A stretch of 64,000 nt of DNA, taken from positions 20,977 to 84,976 of the forward strand of contig JAEEQH010000008.1 in NCBI GenBank assembly GCA_016285245.1. Reading direction: 5' to 3'. This DNA is from Prevotella sp. (GTDB lineage Bacteria; Bacteroidota; Bacteroidia; Bacteroidales; Bacteroidaceae). Below, piece after piece: positions 32,662 to 40,639 of this stretch. The notes under the pieces are model-generated. The model saw nothing but the letters and a program-made list of their open reading frames with translations. It made no database searches and was not told the DNA's origin. Numbering within the stretch: position 1 is the first letter of the stretch; every line of letters starts with the position of its first letter. The position numbers and the translations under genes are program-made.

Positions 32662-35097
32662 CTATAGGAGCTTCTTGACGGTCTGGAGGAGAGTTTCCTG
32701 TGTCGGCGCGTCGCCGACGGGGACTAGAAACCAGCGGACAGTCCAGCTCAACGCCTCCTTGGGCTTGAGGGTGGTGTAGGCACCCTGACTCTCCAGCTCG
32801 ATGTAGGTCTTGCCACGGTTCACGTAGACCTGGATCTCGGCCTCGTCGGGAGCAGGCTCCCCGGCCTTCAGGTCCTGGAACTGCTTCACCATCAGCAGGC
32901 CGTCGTTTGCGTAGGCAAGCCAGCCACGGCCGTCGGCGTTGATCTTGCGGTTCTCGCCCGTCTCGTCGGGCTGGTACCACACGGCATCACCCTTCTTCTC
33001 GAAGTTCATCAGACCGGCGGGGGTGATGCTGCCCGTGGGGGCATCGAAGAATATCCAGCCACCATGGTTTTCCACACGAGTGATCTCCCATGGGGCCACC
33101 TGTCGCGTCTCGTCGCTCTCGTTGATGATAGAGTAGGTGACGACGATCGCCCCTGTGCCCTCGGTTGGAACCGAGGGAATGGTGGTGAACTCCTTGCGGA
33201 TGCGGTATTTCAGGCGTGCCGACGGCTCGCTGGTGAGGATGAGGCGTCCGTCTTTCTCCTCGACGGTGTAGGGATTCTTGTCGAACTCCGGCACCGGCGG
33301 CCAGTTCCACTCCTTCTGCGGACTGGTCCAGAAGGTGCTGCCGAACGACTCTGCCTGCTTCGTCTGCGAGATGATCTCCTTGCCCTTGTACTTCAGCGAC
33401 ATGATCTTGCCGCCACGCTCCGGGTAAATGGTCATCGTGACGTCGCCCACTGTCAGCTGCTTGCTCTTCTGCTTGGCGCGGAAGTCGTCGAGCTGCTGGA
33501 AGCAGTGCTTGTCGATGATCTCGGCCAACTTGCGGTCGTGGTTGTGGCGCAGCTCGCACTGGTGGTCGAATACCATCAGCTCGCCGTTCTCCTTGGTGTA
33601 GGGTTGCCACTGGGGCAGTCCCTCGATGTTCGGGTCGCCGGTATGGGCGAACTGTGCCCACACGCTGCTCATCACGTCGGCCAACTTCTTGTCGGCCTCC
33701 GACGGCTGGGGCAGGTCGCGCCCGGCGCGGTGCAGGGTGTTGAAGCAAAACTTCAGCTCCTGGCCGTGGACGCTGCCCTTGCTGACGGGCGAGCGCCAGG
33801 TGAACATATACATCCATGTCTTCGCCGCACGGTCCTGACTGATGGCGTCGGCGGTAATGATGGTCTTCGGACGGAACAGCCAGTCGATGCTCAGCAGGTC
33901 CTGCGGCGTGTACCCGGGATAGGCCTCGGCAAAGGCGCTGATGTACCTGTTGGCATCCATGCCGAACGTACGGAACAGCTCGCGGCGCGCCTCGTCCTGC
34001 GTCATCTGGTCGTTGTAGCGCAGACGCTGCAGCTCGTTGAACGTCGTACCAATCATAATAGGTATATTGTCGGCCGTGGCAGCGAAACCGTCCTGGAAGG
34101 GCTGCTGCAACAGCGTCTCACCGTCGGGAGTGGGTCCGAAACCCCACATCATCGGCGTCCCCGGCTGGCGGGTGCCTATGCTGGCTGCCATGGCACGCTG
34201 GCCGGCCTTGTACAGCTCGTCGTAGGGCACGTCCTTGATACGGTCTATGTGTGCGGCGTCGATGTTCAGCTCCTTCAGCACCGCCTTGCCGAGCTCCTCG
34301 GTCATGGCCTTGGTGTTGACATTGAGGATGGTGCCGCTCATGATGATTGCCTTATGGAACAGCCCCTTGGCAGCGGGCATACAGAGCAGCGTGCCCACCT
34401 TGCCACCGCCGCCCGACTCACCGAAGATGGTCACGTTCTCCGGGTCGCCGCCAAACTGGCGGATGTTCTTCTGTATCCACTGCAAGGCCTGCACCACGTC
34501 GAGCATACCGACGTTGCCCGACTGCTTGTATTTCGGCGAGCAGGCCGACAGGTCGAGGAATCCGAGGATGTTCAGACGGTGGTTCACGCTGACCACCACC
34601 ACGTCCTTCTTCGCCAGCTGCATACCGGGATCCCACTCGGAGGTGCCCGAGTCGAAGCCGCCGCCATGTAGCCACAGCATCACCGGCTTCAGCTTACCTC
34701 GTTTCTCGTTTCTCGTTCTTTGCAGAGCAAAGCGGCGGAGCCGAGCGCCTCGTTTCTCGATTCCCAGACTCGTCGTCCATACATTCAGCACACAGCACTG
34801 CTCCGACATCTGCTCCTCGCTCAGCTGGCGTCCGCCCGTCTGCTGCATGGCCTGCGGGCCCCAGTGGTCGCACACCCTCACCGCCGTCCACTTCTCGACA
34901 GGCTGCGGCGGCATGAAGCGCTCCACCTTGGCGTAGGGGATGCCCAGGAACCCGACCGTTCCCTCATGGTCGAAACCCTTGACGGGTCCCGATTCCGTAT
35001 TGACTACTTGCGCTACTGCGGTGCTGACACCCAGAGCACATACGATGACGAATAACCCGAGCCGTTTACCCGTGCTGCGTAATAGACCTTTTGTCAT
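32662..35097 (-). CDS. Type B carboxylesterase fused to a C-terminal beta-sandwich domain
   Basis: The 811-residue secreted protein starts at ATG 35097 (signal peptide VIVCALGVSTAVAQ). Residues ~30-530 form an alpha/beta hydrolase of the carboxylesterase type: GPVKGF...FLGIPYA, WLHGGGF (oxyanion hole), FGESGGGG (nucleophile Ser ~228, with Gly where Ala is usual), and the Glu/His acids further on. Residues ~540-811 (VTMTIYPERGGKIMSLKYKGKEI ... WFLVPVG) resemble a DUF4380/mutarotase-like domain. A composite repeat at 34698-34762 inserts a basic stretch just before the WLHGGGF strand. As the first gene of the long minus-strand operon it may remove acyl groups from hemicellulose. Confidence 0.82.
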   Translation of the reverse strand: MTKGLLRSTGKRLGLFVIVCALGVSTAVAQVVNTESGPVKGFDHEGTVGFLGIPYAKVERFMPPQPVEKWTAVRVCDHWGPQAMQQTGGRQLSEEQMSEQCCVLNVWTTSLGIEKRGARLRRFALQRTRNEKRGKLKPVMLWLHGGGFDSGTSEWDPGMQLAKKDVVVVSVNHRLNILGFLDLSACSPKYKQSGNVGMLDVVQALQWIQKNIRQFGGDPENVTIFGESGGGGKVGTLLCMPAAKGLFHKAIIMSGTILNVNTKAMTEELGKAVLKELNIDAAHIDRIKDVPYDELYKAGQRAMAASIGTRQPGTPMMWGFGPTPDGETLLQQPFQDGFAATADNIPIMIGTTFNELQRLRYNDQMTQDEARRELFRTFGMDANRYISAFAEAYPGYTPQDLLSIDWLFRPKTIITADAISQDRAAKTWMYMFTWRSPVSKGSVHGQELKFCFNTLHRAGRDLPQPSEADKKLADVMSSVWAQFAHTGDPNIEGLPQWQPYTKENGELMVFDHQCELRHNHDRKLAEIIDKHCFQQLDDFRAKQKSKQLTVGDVTMTIYPERGGKIMSLKYKGKEIISQTKQAESFGSTFWTSPQKEWNWPPVPEFDKNPYTVEEKDGRLILTSEPSARLKYRIRKEFTTIPSVPTEGTGAIVVTYSIINESDETRQVAPWEITRVENHGGWIFFDAPTGSITPAGLMNFEKKGDAVWYQPDETGENRKINADGRGWLAYANDGLLMVKQFQDLKAGEPAPDEAEIQVYVNRGKTYIELESQGAYTTLKPKEALSWTVRWFLVPVGDAPTQETLLQTVKKLL
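33158..33177. repeat. Perfect palindrome with TGGA tetraloop inside the carboxylesterase gene
   Basis: The 8-bp arms CCCTCGGT and ACCGAGGG surround TGGA. On the coding strand it gives the loop PSVPTEG in the C-terminal domain. Confidence 0.75.
34698..34762. repeat. Composite 7-bp repeat/palindrome inside the carboxylesterase gene
   Basis: Three heptads (CTCGTTT, CTCGTTT, CTCGTTC), the palindrome CTTTGC-AGA-GCAAAG, a GC-rich segment, then two more heptads (CTCGTTT, CTCGATT). It encodes an Arg/Lys-rich insert (IEKRGARLRRFALQRTRNEK) where related esterases have a short link between LNVW and the GGG strand. Confidence 0.8.
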
Positions 35098-35124
35098 ATT
35101 ATCTCTTTTTTGCTTTTTTATTTG

Positions 35125-35132
35125 CAAAAATA
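35125..35132 (-). promoter_or_regulatory. -7 box of the long carbohydrate operon
   Basis: CAAAAATA (TATTTTTG on the minus strand), 27 bases upstream of the carboxylesterase ATG. It is the only convincing promoter I see for the 35.1-19.8 kb gene run. Confidence 0.6.
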
Positions 35133-35154
35133 AGAAATATTGCAGAATAATCAC

Positions 35155-35162
35155 TATATTTG
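35155..35162 (+). promoter_or_regulatory. -7 box of the bifunctional esterase gene
   Basis: TATATTTG, 35 bases before ATG 35198 and only 22 bases from the divergent box, so the two promoters overlap and could share regulation. Confidence 0.7.
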
Positions 35163-35197
35163 CACCAAATTTTTTGATTAATTAAAAATTCCTGACC

Positions 35198-36637
35198 ATG
35201 AACAGAAAAATCTACACGCTATTGCTACTCCTGCTGGCGGCTGCCGTCCAGGCAAAGACAGCACGTACCTTCACCCTGAACCTTACCGACGACGGGAAGG
35301 CACAGATGGTGTGCTTCCTGCCCGATGCACCGTCGGGTAAGGCCATCGTCGGCGTCCCCGGCGGCGGCTACTCCATGCTGTCGAACACCCACGAGGGCAC
35401 ACAGGCCTCGGGGTGGCTCAACGACCAGGGCATCGCCTACTTCGTCGTGAACTACCGGCTGCCTGATGGCGACCGCACGAAACCCATCAGCGACGTCGAG
35501 AAGGGCATCCGCATCGTCCGCGACTCTGCCGACGTCTGGGGCATCAATCCCCACGATGTGGGTATCATGGGCTTTTCGGCCGGCGGCCACCTGGCATCGG
35601 TCATCTCCACCCACGCCGCCTTCGACGAGCGTCCCGACTTCACCATCCTCTTCTATCCCGTCATCTCCATGGACGAGCGCGTCAGCCATGTGTGGTCGTG
35701 CCGTAACTTCCTCGGCGAGGACCAGAAGAACCCGGACATCGTCCGCGACTTCTCCACGCAGAACGCTGTGCGCCGTCATCTGACGCCTCCCGCTGTCATC
35801 ATCTCGGCCAACGACGACCGCCTCGTGCCCCTCGTCACCAACGGTGTGCAGTACTACACCGCCATGCGCCGTGCCGGCAACGAGTGCTCCATGTTCATCT
35901 ACCCCACCGGCGACCACGGCTTCGGCTTCGGCCCTTGGTTCAAGTACCACGACCAGATGCTCACCGACCTCGGCAACTGGCTGAAGGCCCGTCAGGCTCC
36001 GAAGCCCGGTGCCATCCGCGTGGCCTGTATCGGCAACAGCATCACCGACGGTCACGGCATCGACATGGCCACTGCCTACGGCTATCCTGCCCTGCTGCAG
36101 AAGAAGCTTGGCAGCGACTACTGGGTGCGCAACTTCGGCGTCAGCGGCCGTACCATGCTTAACCGTGGCGACCAGCCCTATATGAAGGAGGTGGCATGGG
36201 CTGACGCTCAGCGCTTCAAGCCCGATGTCGTCATCATCAAACTCGGCACCAACGACTCGAAGCCCCAGAACTGGCAGTATGCCAGCGAGTTCCGTGAGGA
36301 TTTGGAACAGATGATCCTCACCCTCCGTCCCGACCTTGCACAGACCGCGAAGAAGAAGTCCAAGAAGACGAAGACAGCCACTCCCGTTGGCCCGCAGATT
36401 TTCCTCTGTACGCCCATCCCCGCCATTAAGTCGACATGGGACATCAACGAAGCCGTCATTGCCAACGAGATTATCCCCATCCAGCAGGAGGTGGCCCGCA
36501 AATACGGTCTGAAAGTCATTGACCTCCACACACTCTTTGCCGGCGACAGCGACAAGATGCTCTCCGACGGCATACACCCCGATGGCAAGGGCGCCCAGCG
36601 CCTGGCCGACATCATCGCCGAGGAAATACGGCGCTAA
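35198..36637 (+). CDS. Two-domain esterase: alpha/beta hydrolase plus SGNH hydrolase
   Basis: The 479-residue secreted protein (signal peptide to VQAKT) joins two complete esterase modules. Residues ~20-265 are a BD-FAE/acetyl-xylan-esterase type alpha/beta hydrolase with VPGGGYS, nucleophile GFSAGGH (Ser ~127), SANDDRLVP and the His in GDHGFGFG. Residues ~270-479 are an SGNH/GDSL hydrolase with GNSITDG, NFGVSGRTM, LGTND and DGIHPDGKGAQ (catalytic Asp/His). Together they could remove acetyl and hydroxycinnamoyl groups from xylan or pectin; substrates are inference. A Lys-rich patch (KKKSKKTKT) near residue 388 is unusual. It is divergent from the long operon. Confidence 0.88.
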   Translation: MNRKIYTLLLLLLAAAVQAKTARTFTLNLTDDGKAQMVCFLPDAPSGKAIVGVPGGGYSMLSNTHEGTQASGWLNDQGIAYFVVNYRLPDGDRTKPISDVEKGIRIVRDSADVWGINPHDVGIMGFSAGGHLASVISTHAAFDERPDFTILFYPVISMDERVSHVWSCRNFLGEDQKNPDIVRDFSTQNAVRRHLTPPAVIISANDDRLVPLVTNGVQYYTAMRRAGNECSMFIYPTGDHGFGFGPWFKYHDQMLTDLGNWLKARQAPKPGAIRVACIGNSITDGHGIDMATAYGYPALLQKKLGSDYWVRNFGVSGRTMLNRGDQPYMKEVAWADAQRFKPDVVIIKLGTNDSKPQNWQYASEFREDLEQMILTLRPDLAQTAKKKSKKTKTATPVGPQIFLCTPIPAIKSTWDINEAVIANEIIPIQQEVARKYGLKVIDLHTLFAGDSDKMLSDGIHPDGKGAQRLADIIAEEIRR

Positions 36638-36646
36638 ACGTTAAAT

Positions 36647-36712
36647 AAGTATAATACTTGGCAAAAACTTGGTACTTTGTATTGCAAGGTACTGAGTTTT
36701 TGCCTATCTTTG
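36647..36712 (+). promoter_or_regulatory. Promoter and PadR-type operators of the padR-pspC unit
   Basis: A perfect 13-bp palindrome AAGTATAATACTT (36647-36659) is followed directly by an imperfect inverted repeat with 20-base arms (36660-36679 and 36685-36704; GGCAAAAACTTGGTAC against GTACTGAGTTTTTGCC, 17 of 20 matching). The -7 box TATCTTTG follows at 36705-36712. The ATACT/AGTAT core resembles known PadR sites, so autoregulation by the first gene is likely. Confidence 0.7.
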
Positions 36713-36741
36713 CACCCGCAATACTTAATTCGTGCAAAGAT

Positions 36742-37095
36742 ATGAACATCGAGAATGCCAAGTCACAAATGCGAAAGGGGATGCTGGAGTACTGCGTGTT
36801 GCTGCTCCTGAAACACCGCCCTTCGTATGCCAGTGACATCATCCAACAGCTTAAACAGGCCGAACTGCTCGTGGTGGAGGGAACACTCTACCCGTTGCTG
36901 ACGCGCCTGAAGAACGACGGACTGCTGCAGTACCAGTGGCAGGAGTCCACGCAGGGCCCACCCCGCAAGTACTATGCCCTCAGCCCTGAAGGCGAACAGT
37001 TTCTGGAAGGTCTCGACACGGCCTGGACGGAACTGTCAAATACCATTAACTATCTCAAAACCATCACCCCGAAACTTTTAGAGTTGAAGGATTGA
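36742..37095 (+). CDS. PadR-family transcriptional regulator
   Basis: The 117-residue winged-helix protein has the compact PadR fold (QMRKGMLEYCVLLLLKHRPSYASDIIQQLKQAELLVVEGTLYPLLTRLKNDGLLQYQWQES.QGPPRKYYALSPEG) with the short C-terminal helix of subfamily 2. The in-frame stretch back to 36658 overlaps the promoter, so ATG 36742 is the start. It is followed by a PspC-domain gene, a pairing frequently seen in Bacteroidetes and Firmicutes where the regulator senses envelope stress or antimicrobials. Two palindromes in its promoter suggest autorepression. Confidence 0.9.
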   Translation: MNIENAKSQMRKGMLEYCVLLLLKHRPSYASDIIQQLKQAELLVVEGTLYPLLTRLKNDGLLQYQWQESTQGPPRKYYALSPEGEQFLEGLDTAWTELSNTINYLKTITPKLLELKD

Positions 37096-37130
37096 AGAAT
37101 TGAAAAATTGAAGGATTAAAGATTTGAAGT
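37083..37130. repeat. Six 8-bp repeats across the padR-pspC junction
   Basis: GTTGAAGG, ATTGAAGA, ATTGAAAA, ATTGAAGG, ATTAAAGA and TTTGAAGT run in exact 8-bp register, starting in the last codons of padR and ending three bases before the pspC ATG. Confidence 0.85.
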
Positions 37131-37133
37131 TTT

Positions 37134-38867
37134 ATGAAGAGGAATATCACCATCAACCTGTGTGGGCGCCTGTTCCAGATTGACGAGGATGCCTACGAAC
37201 TATTGCAACAGTATATCGAGTCGCTCCGCTCGTCGTTCGGACGAGAGGAGGGTGGCGACGAGATAGTCGACGACATCGAGGCGCGCATTGCCGAGCTCTT
37301 CGACGAACTGCGCCAGCAGGGTATCGAGGCCATCACCATCGACCACGTGAAGGACATCGTCACCCGCATCGGCCGTCCCGAGGAGCTGGCGGGAGAGAAC
37401 GAAAACGATAACCATAACGATAACAGGGGCCACCGTTACGACTCCTTCCGCTCGGCGGCGCAGGATGTCATGGACAATGTACGCGCCCGTACGGCCGGCA
37501 AGCGCCTCTATCGTAACCCGAAGGACAAGATGCTGACAGGCGTCTGCTCGGGCATTGCCGCCTATACGAACACCGACCCCGTCCTCTGGCGCCTGCTCTT
37601 CGTGCTGCTCGTGGTGGTCTACGGTGTGGGCATCATCAGCTACATCATCCTGAGCATCGTCGTGCCCGAGGCCAGCACGCCCAACCAGATGCTACAGATG
37701 GAGGGTAGGGACGTGACACCCCAGAACCTGGCCGATGCCGTCGTAGAGGAAGACGAACGGCCTGCCGAGCCTCGCCGCAGTCTCCTTGGTAGTCTGTTCA
37801 CGGTGGTGCTGAAGTTGCTGGCTGGCCTGTTTCTGGGCATCCTGGCCATCGTGGCCCTGGTGCTACTCGTCTGCTTCCTGCTGGCCGTCGGCACCCTCAT
37901 CATTGTCTTCACCGTGCCTGGTGCGTCGCATTACAGCCTGCCCTTCGACCTCGGCTACATGAACCTGCCCGAGATTTATGCCACCCACCCGTGGCTGGTC
38001 GTCGTCTTCTGCGTCAGCCTGTTGCTGTCGCTCAGTCTGCCCGTCTACGCCATCATCCACATCCTACTCGAGAAAGCAGGCAAGCTGAGGCCTATGGGCA
38101 TCGCCCAACGCATCCTCTGCATCCTCATCTGGATCGTCGCCATGTTCACCGTCTTCCCTACCATTTTCGCCCTGCAGGACCTGCGGAATACTGAGCGCGA
38201 GAGTCAGGTGCGTACGGGTGGCACTATCACGCCATACGCCATCAACGACATTCCAATGATGGAGCAGGACTTCAAGTACTTCTCGGAGAACAACTGGGTG
38301 ATGGTGAAGACCAACAACACCGAGGAGAACTATGCCACGCTGACCTCCAAGGGCGAATACTTTACTGGCGACGAAGAAGTATGGTATCTCAATGGGCATG
38401 AATGGGATGAAGACCAGCCTCTCGTCTATCAGGCCGAGCACCAAGAAGTGTGGGTAGAGCCCGGCGTCTACTCGCTCAGCTGCGTTGTGCGTGCCGACGG
38501 CTGGGGCGCCTTCGTCTATACCGTCTGCAACGGCGAGAAGCAGCTCCAGGACATTCCTGCCCGTGGTTTCAAGGGAGGCGAGCTCTGGCAGAGCGCTACC
38601 GACTCGCTGGCTAGTAATAAGGGTGCCAAGGGTCTGGCGCAGCGGCAGCAGCGCAAGTGGCACAATATAGCCAAGGCCAACCACAGCCGCGGCTACGGCT
38701 GGTCGAGGGTACAAATCGACAACATCGTCGTTGCCCACGACTCCATTCCCGTTGTCTACGGCGTCAGCACTGTGCCTGAGTTCACTGGCCACCCCTGCCA
38801 CGCCAAGCAGTTCTCTGCCGCCGACTTCGTCCTGACGCGCACGGGTGACCTGCCGGTGAAGAAGTAG
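37134..38867 (+). CDS. PspC-domain membrane protein
   Basis: The 577-residue protein has an N-terminal cytosolic HAAS-like helical domain (about 1-90; DAYELLQQYIESLRSSF, IEARIAELFDELRQQG), a PspC domain (~121-185; KRLYRNPKDKMLTGVCSGIAAYTNTDPVLWRLLFVLLVV), three or four further membrane helices (~225-345), and a long extracytoplasmic C-terminal region (~365-577) without a recognised family. PspC proteins respond to envelope stress, and the HAAS domain is often found beside PadR regulators. Its place directly after padR supports joint control. Confidence 0.88.
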   Translation: MKRNITINLCGRLFQIDEDAYELLQQYIESLRSSFGREEGGDEIVDDIEARIAELFDELRQQGIEAITIDHVKDIVTRIGRPEELAGENENDNHNDNRGHRYDSFRSAAQDVMDNVRARTAGKRLYRNPKDKMLTGVCSGIAAYTNTDPVLWRLLFVLLVVVYGVGIISYIILSIVVPEASTPNQMLQMEGRDVTPQNLADAVVEEDERPAEPRRSLLGSLFTVVLKLLAGLFLGILAIVALVLLVCFLLAVGTLIIVFTVPGASHYSLPFDLGYMNLPEIYATHPWLVVVFCVSLLLSLSLPVYAIIHILLEKAGKLRPMGIAQRILCILIWIVAMFTVFPTIFALQDLRNTERESQVRTGGTITPYAINDIPMMEQDFKYFSENNWVMVKTNNTEENYATLTSKGEYFTGDEEVWYLNGHEWDEDQPLVYQAEHQEVWVEPGVYSLSCVVRADGWGAFVYTVCNGEKQLQDIPARGFKGGELWQSATDSLASNKGAKGLAQRQQRKWHNIAKANHSRGYGWSRVQIDNIVVAHDSIPVVYGVSTVPEFTGHPCHAKQFSAADFVLTRTGDLPVKK

Positions 38868-38897
38868 GCTATTTCCGAAATGTATATTTATCCGTAT

Positions 38898-39071
38898 ATT
38901 TATGTACGAAAAGGTGACCTTTAGCGCGCTAAGGAGGCAGTTTACGGGGAAAAGCCTTATCGTAGCAGGGGAAAGGCCGATCTTTTCGTTCTCGCAGCGG
39001 ACGGGGAAATAATCAGCAGCGCCCGCTGCTAATATCGGCAGCGGGCGGTGAAATTGTCGGCAGCGTTCGCT
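38898..39071. repeat. Degenerate 21-bp and 22-bp tandem repeats in a 418-base intergenic region
   Basis: Units starting at 38898, 38919, 38940 and 38961 have a 21-bp period and resemble the array at 8017 (first unit ATTTATGTACGAAAAGGTGA). From 39006 a 22-bp period takes over with GGCAGCG cores (39006, 39028, 39050) and hairpin-forming GCAGCG/CGCTGC pairs at 39015-39030 and 39060-39073. The rest of 38868-39285 shows an A/T-rich stretch, a short CACGC/GCGTG hairpin near 39104-39117 and a weak -7 box, CACCTTTG, at 39239-39246; I see no gene in it. Confidence 0.65.
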
Positions 39072-39285
39072 GCGTACCCAGTTTTGATCACTTTCACTTC
39101 CCCACGCCTCTGCGTGAGTATAATTATCCGCCTTGAAGTGAAGAGCTGTCAACGAACAAAAAATCTTAAAAAACGGTAATAATAGGGAAAACCGCCGCTT
39201 TTTTAGGGGTTTCCTACGCTAAGTAATGAAATTTTTTCTCACCTTTGCACTTGTAAATGTGTCACGACTTAAAACATAAAAACGT

Positions 39286-39978
39286 ATGAAAGAGAATCGC
39301 TTATTTGCAGCAGCAATCGTTGCAGTGGGAATTATTTGCTTAGGTTGGTTTGTGAAGGCAGGTATCGACAACTTTGCCAACAAAGACCGCCATGTAACGG
39401 TGAAGGGACTGTCGGAGCGCGAGGTGCCGGCCGACAAGGTGACCTGGAGCATCAGCACGAAGGTGACGGGCAACGACCTGCCCATGCTCTACGAAAGCAT
39501 CAACCGACAGACGGACAAGATCAAGGGCTTCCTCAAGCAGAACGGACTCGACGAGAAGGAGATAACCGTCAATCCGCCAGCCATCAACGACCTCGAGGCC
39601 CGCGAGTGGGGCGAGAACAACAAGAACTTCCGCTACATCGTCTCGACGACCATCACCGTGGCTACCGGCAAGGTGGAGCAGGTGAACAAGGCCATCTTCC
39701 AGCAGGCAGAGCTCCTGAAGCAGGGCGTGGCTATTGAGAACAGCAATGCCCAGTACGAGTATGCCTCGTTCCAGCAGATGAAGCCCGAGATGATGGCCGA
39801 AGCCATCAAGAACGCTCAGAAGACCGCCGAGCAGTTTGCCGAGGCCAGCAATGCCCGCCTGGGCAACATCCAGACGGCCGGCCAGGGACAGTTTGAGATT
39901 GACAACCGCGACGAGAACACCCCTTATATCAAGAAGCTCCGCGTGGTGACCACCATCACCTATTCGTTGAAGGACTAA
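39286..39978 (+). CDS. SIMPL-domain (DUF541) protein
   Basis: The 230-residue protein has one N-terminal membrane helix ([18 protein letters not shown]) and a SIMPL/DUF541 domain covering the rest ([21 protein letters not shown]...; [64 protein letters not shown]). It is probably anchored in the inner membrane with the domain in the periplasm. The family has been linked to oxidative stress and envelope proteins but lacks a defined activity. It appears monocistronic. Confidence 0.88.
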   Translation: MKENRLFAAAIVAVGIICLGWFVKAGIDNFANKDRHVTVKGLSEREVPADKVTWSISTKVTGNDLPMLYESINRQTDKIKGFLKQNGLDEKEITVNPPAINDLEAREWGENNKNFRYIVSTTITVATGKVEQVNKAIFQQAELLKQGVAIENSNAQYEYASFQQMKPEMMAEAIKNAQKTAEQFAEASNARLGNIQTAGQGQFEIDNRDENTPYIKKLRVVTTITYSLKD

Positions 39979-40051
39979 AAAATCGAAATGAAGCTGGCGG
40001 AAGTATTCAAGCAATAAAGAAACTAATTGGTAAAGAAAAATATCTATAATC

Positions 40052-40082
40052 TTGCCGGTATCGGCAAAAATTAGTATATTTG
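40052..40082 (+). promoter_or_regulatory. Promoter and operator-like palindrome before the decayed Fic gene
   Basis: TTGCCGGTATCGGCAA (40052-40067, one mismatch between arms) precedes the -7 box TATATTTG (40075-40082); a further half-site TTGCCGAT lies at 40105. The arrangement suggests binding by the HTH-containing product of the following gene. Confidence 0.55.
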
Positions 40083-40122
40083 CAGCAGAAAAAGAACTAA
40101 ATACTTGCCGATAAACGAAAGA

Positions 40123-40625
40123 ATGGAGTTTATATCAGTCATACAATTTGCTGAGAAGTATGGCATTTCTGAGCGAACTGCCCGCAATTACTGTGCGAGT
40201 GGGAAAATAGAAGGTGCATTTTTGACAGGAAAGACTTGGAACATTCCCTGTGACGCCGTGCTTCCCAAACGAGTCGCCTCCTTAGGAAAGATTTCACCCT
40301 TGCTGACAGCACTTAGAGAACAGAAGTCTTCAAGGTTGAAAGGCAGCATCGGAAGAAGACGCTGGAAGACATCCTCGCTTTCCACGTACACTTCGAGCGC
40401 ATTCATCCTTTCCAAGACGGCAATGGCCGAGTAGGTCGTTTGCTGATGTTCAAGGAATGTTTGGCCAACAAAATAGTCCCCTTCATCATCACGGATGAAC
40501 TCAAGATGTTCTACTACCGCGGTCTCCGTGAATGGGGCCACATTGACGGCTATCTAACAGATACCTGCCTGACAGCGCAAGACCAATACAAAGCCCTGCT
40601 CGACTATTTCAAAATACAATATTAA
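40123..40625 (+). pseudogene. Decayed HTH-Fic family gene (internal deletion and frame change)
   Basis: The 5' part encodes an HTH (SVIQFAEKYGISERTARNYCASGKI) as in Bacteroidales Fic proteins, then loses the frame near 40345. The 3' part, in another frame, encodes the intact Fic motif HPFQDGNGR (40404-40430) within LEDILAFHVHFERIHPF...VGRLLMFKECL and runs to the stop at 40625. The middle of a normal ~270-residue Fic protein (the inhibitory helix and early core, ~100 residues) is gone. Fic enzymes AMPylate target proteins. The promoter and operator remain, so the short HTH peptide could still be made. Confidence 0.8.
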
Positions 40626-40639
40626 GCAACCAAACCATC

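Noticed and set aside
33064..34671. 535-residue plus-strand open frame
   Set aside because: It is antisense to the carboxylesterase, has low-complexity Val/Leu/His/Gly content typical of reversed GC-rich genes, and shows no motifs.
35225..36577. 450-residue minus-strand open frame
   Set aside because: It lies antisense to the two-domain esterase, whose active-site motifs are intact.
38064..39152. Minus-strand frame reaching into the 418-base intergenic region
   Set aside because: Most of it is antisense to the PspC gene and the rest covers repeats; no promoter or domain supports it.
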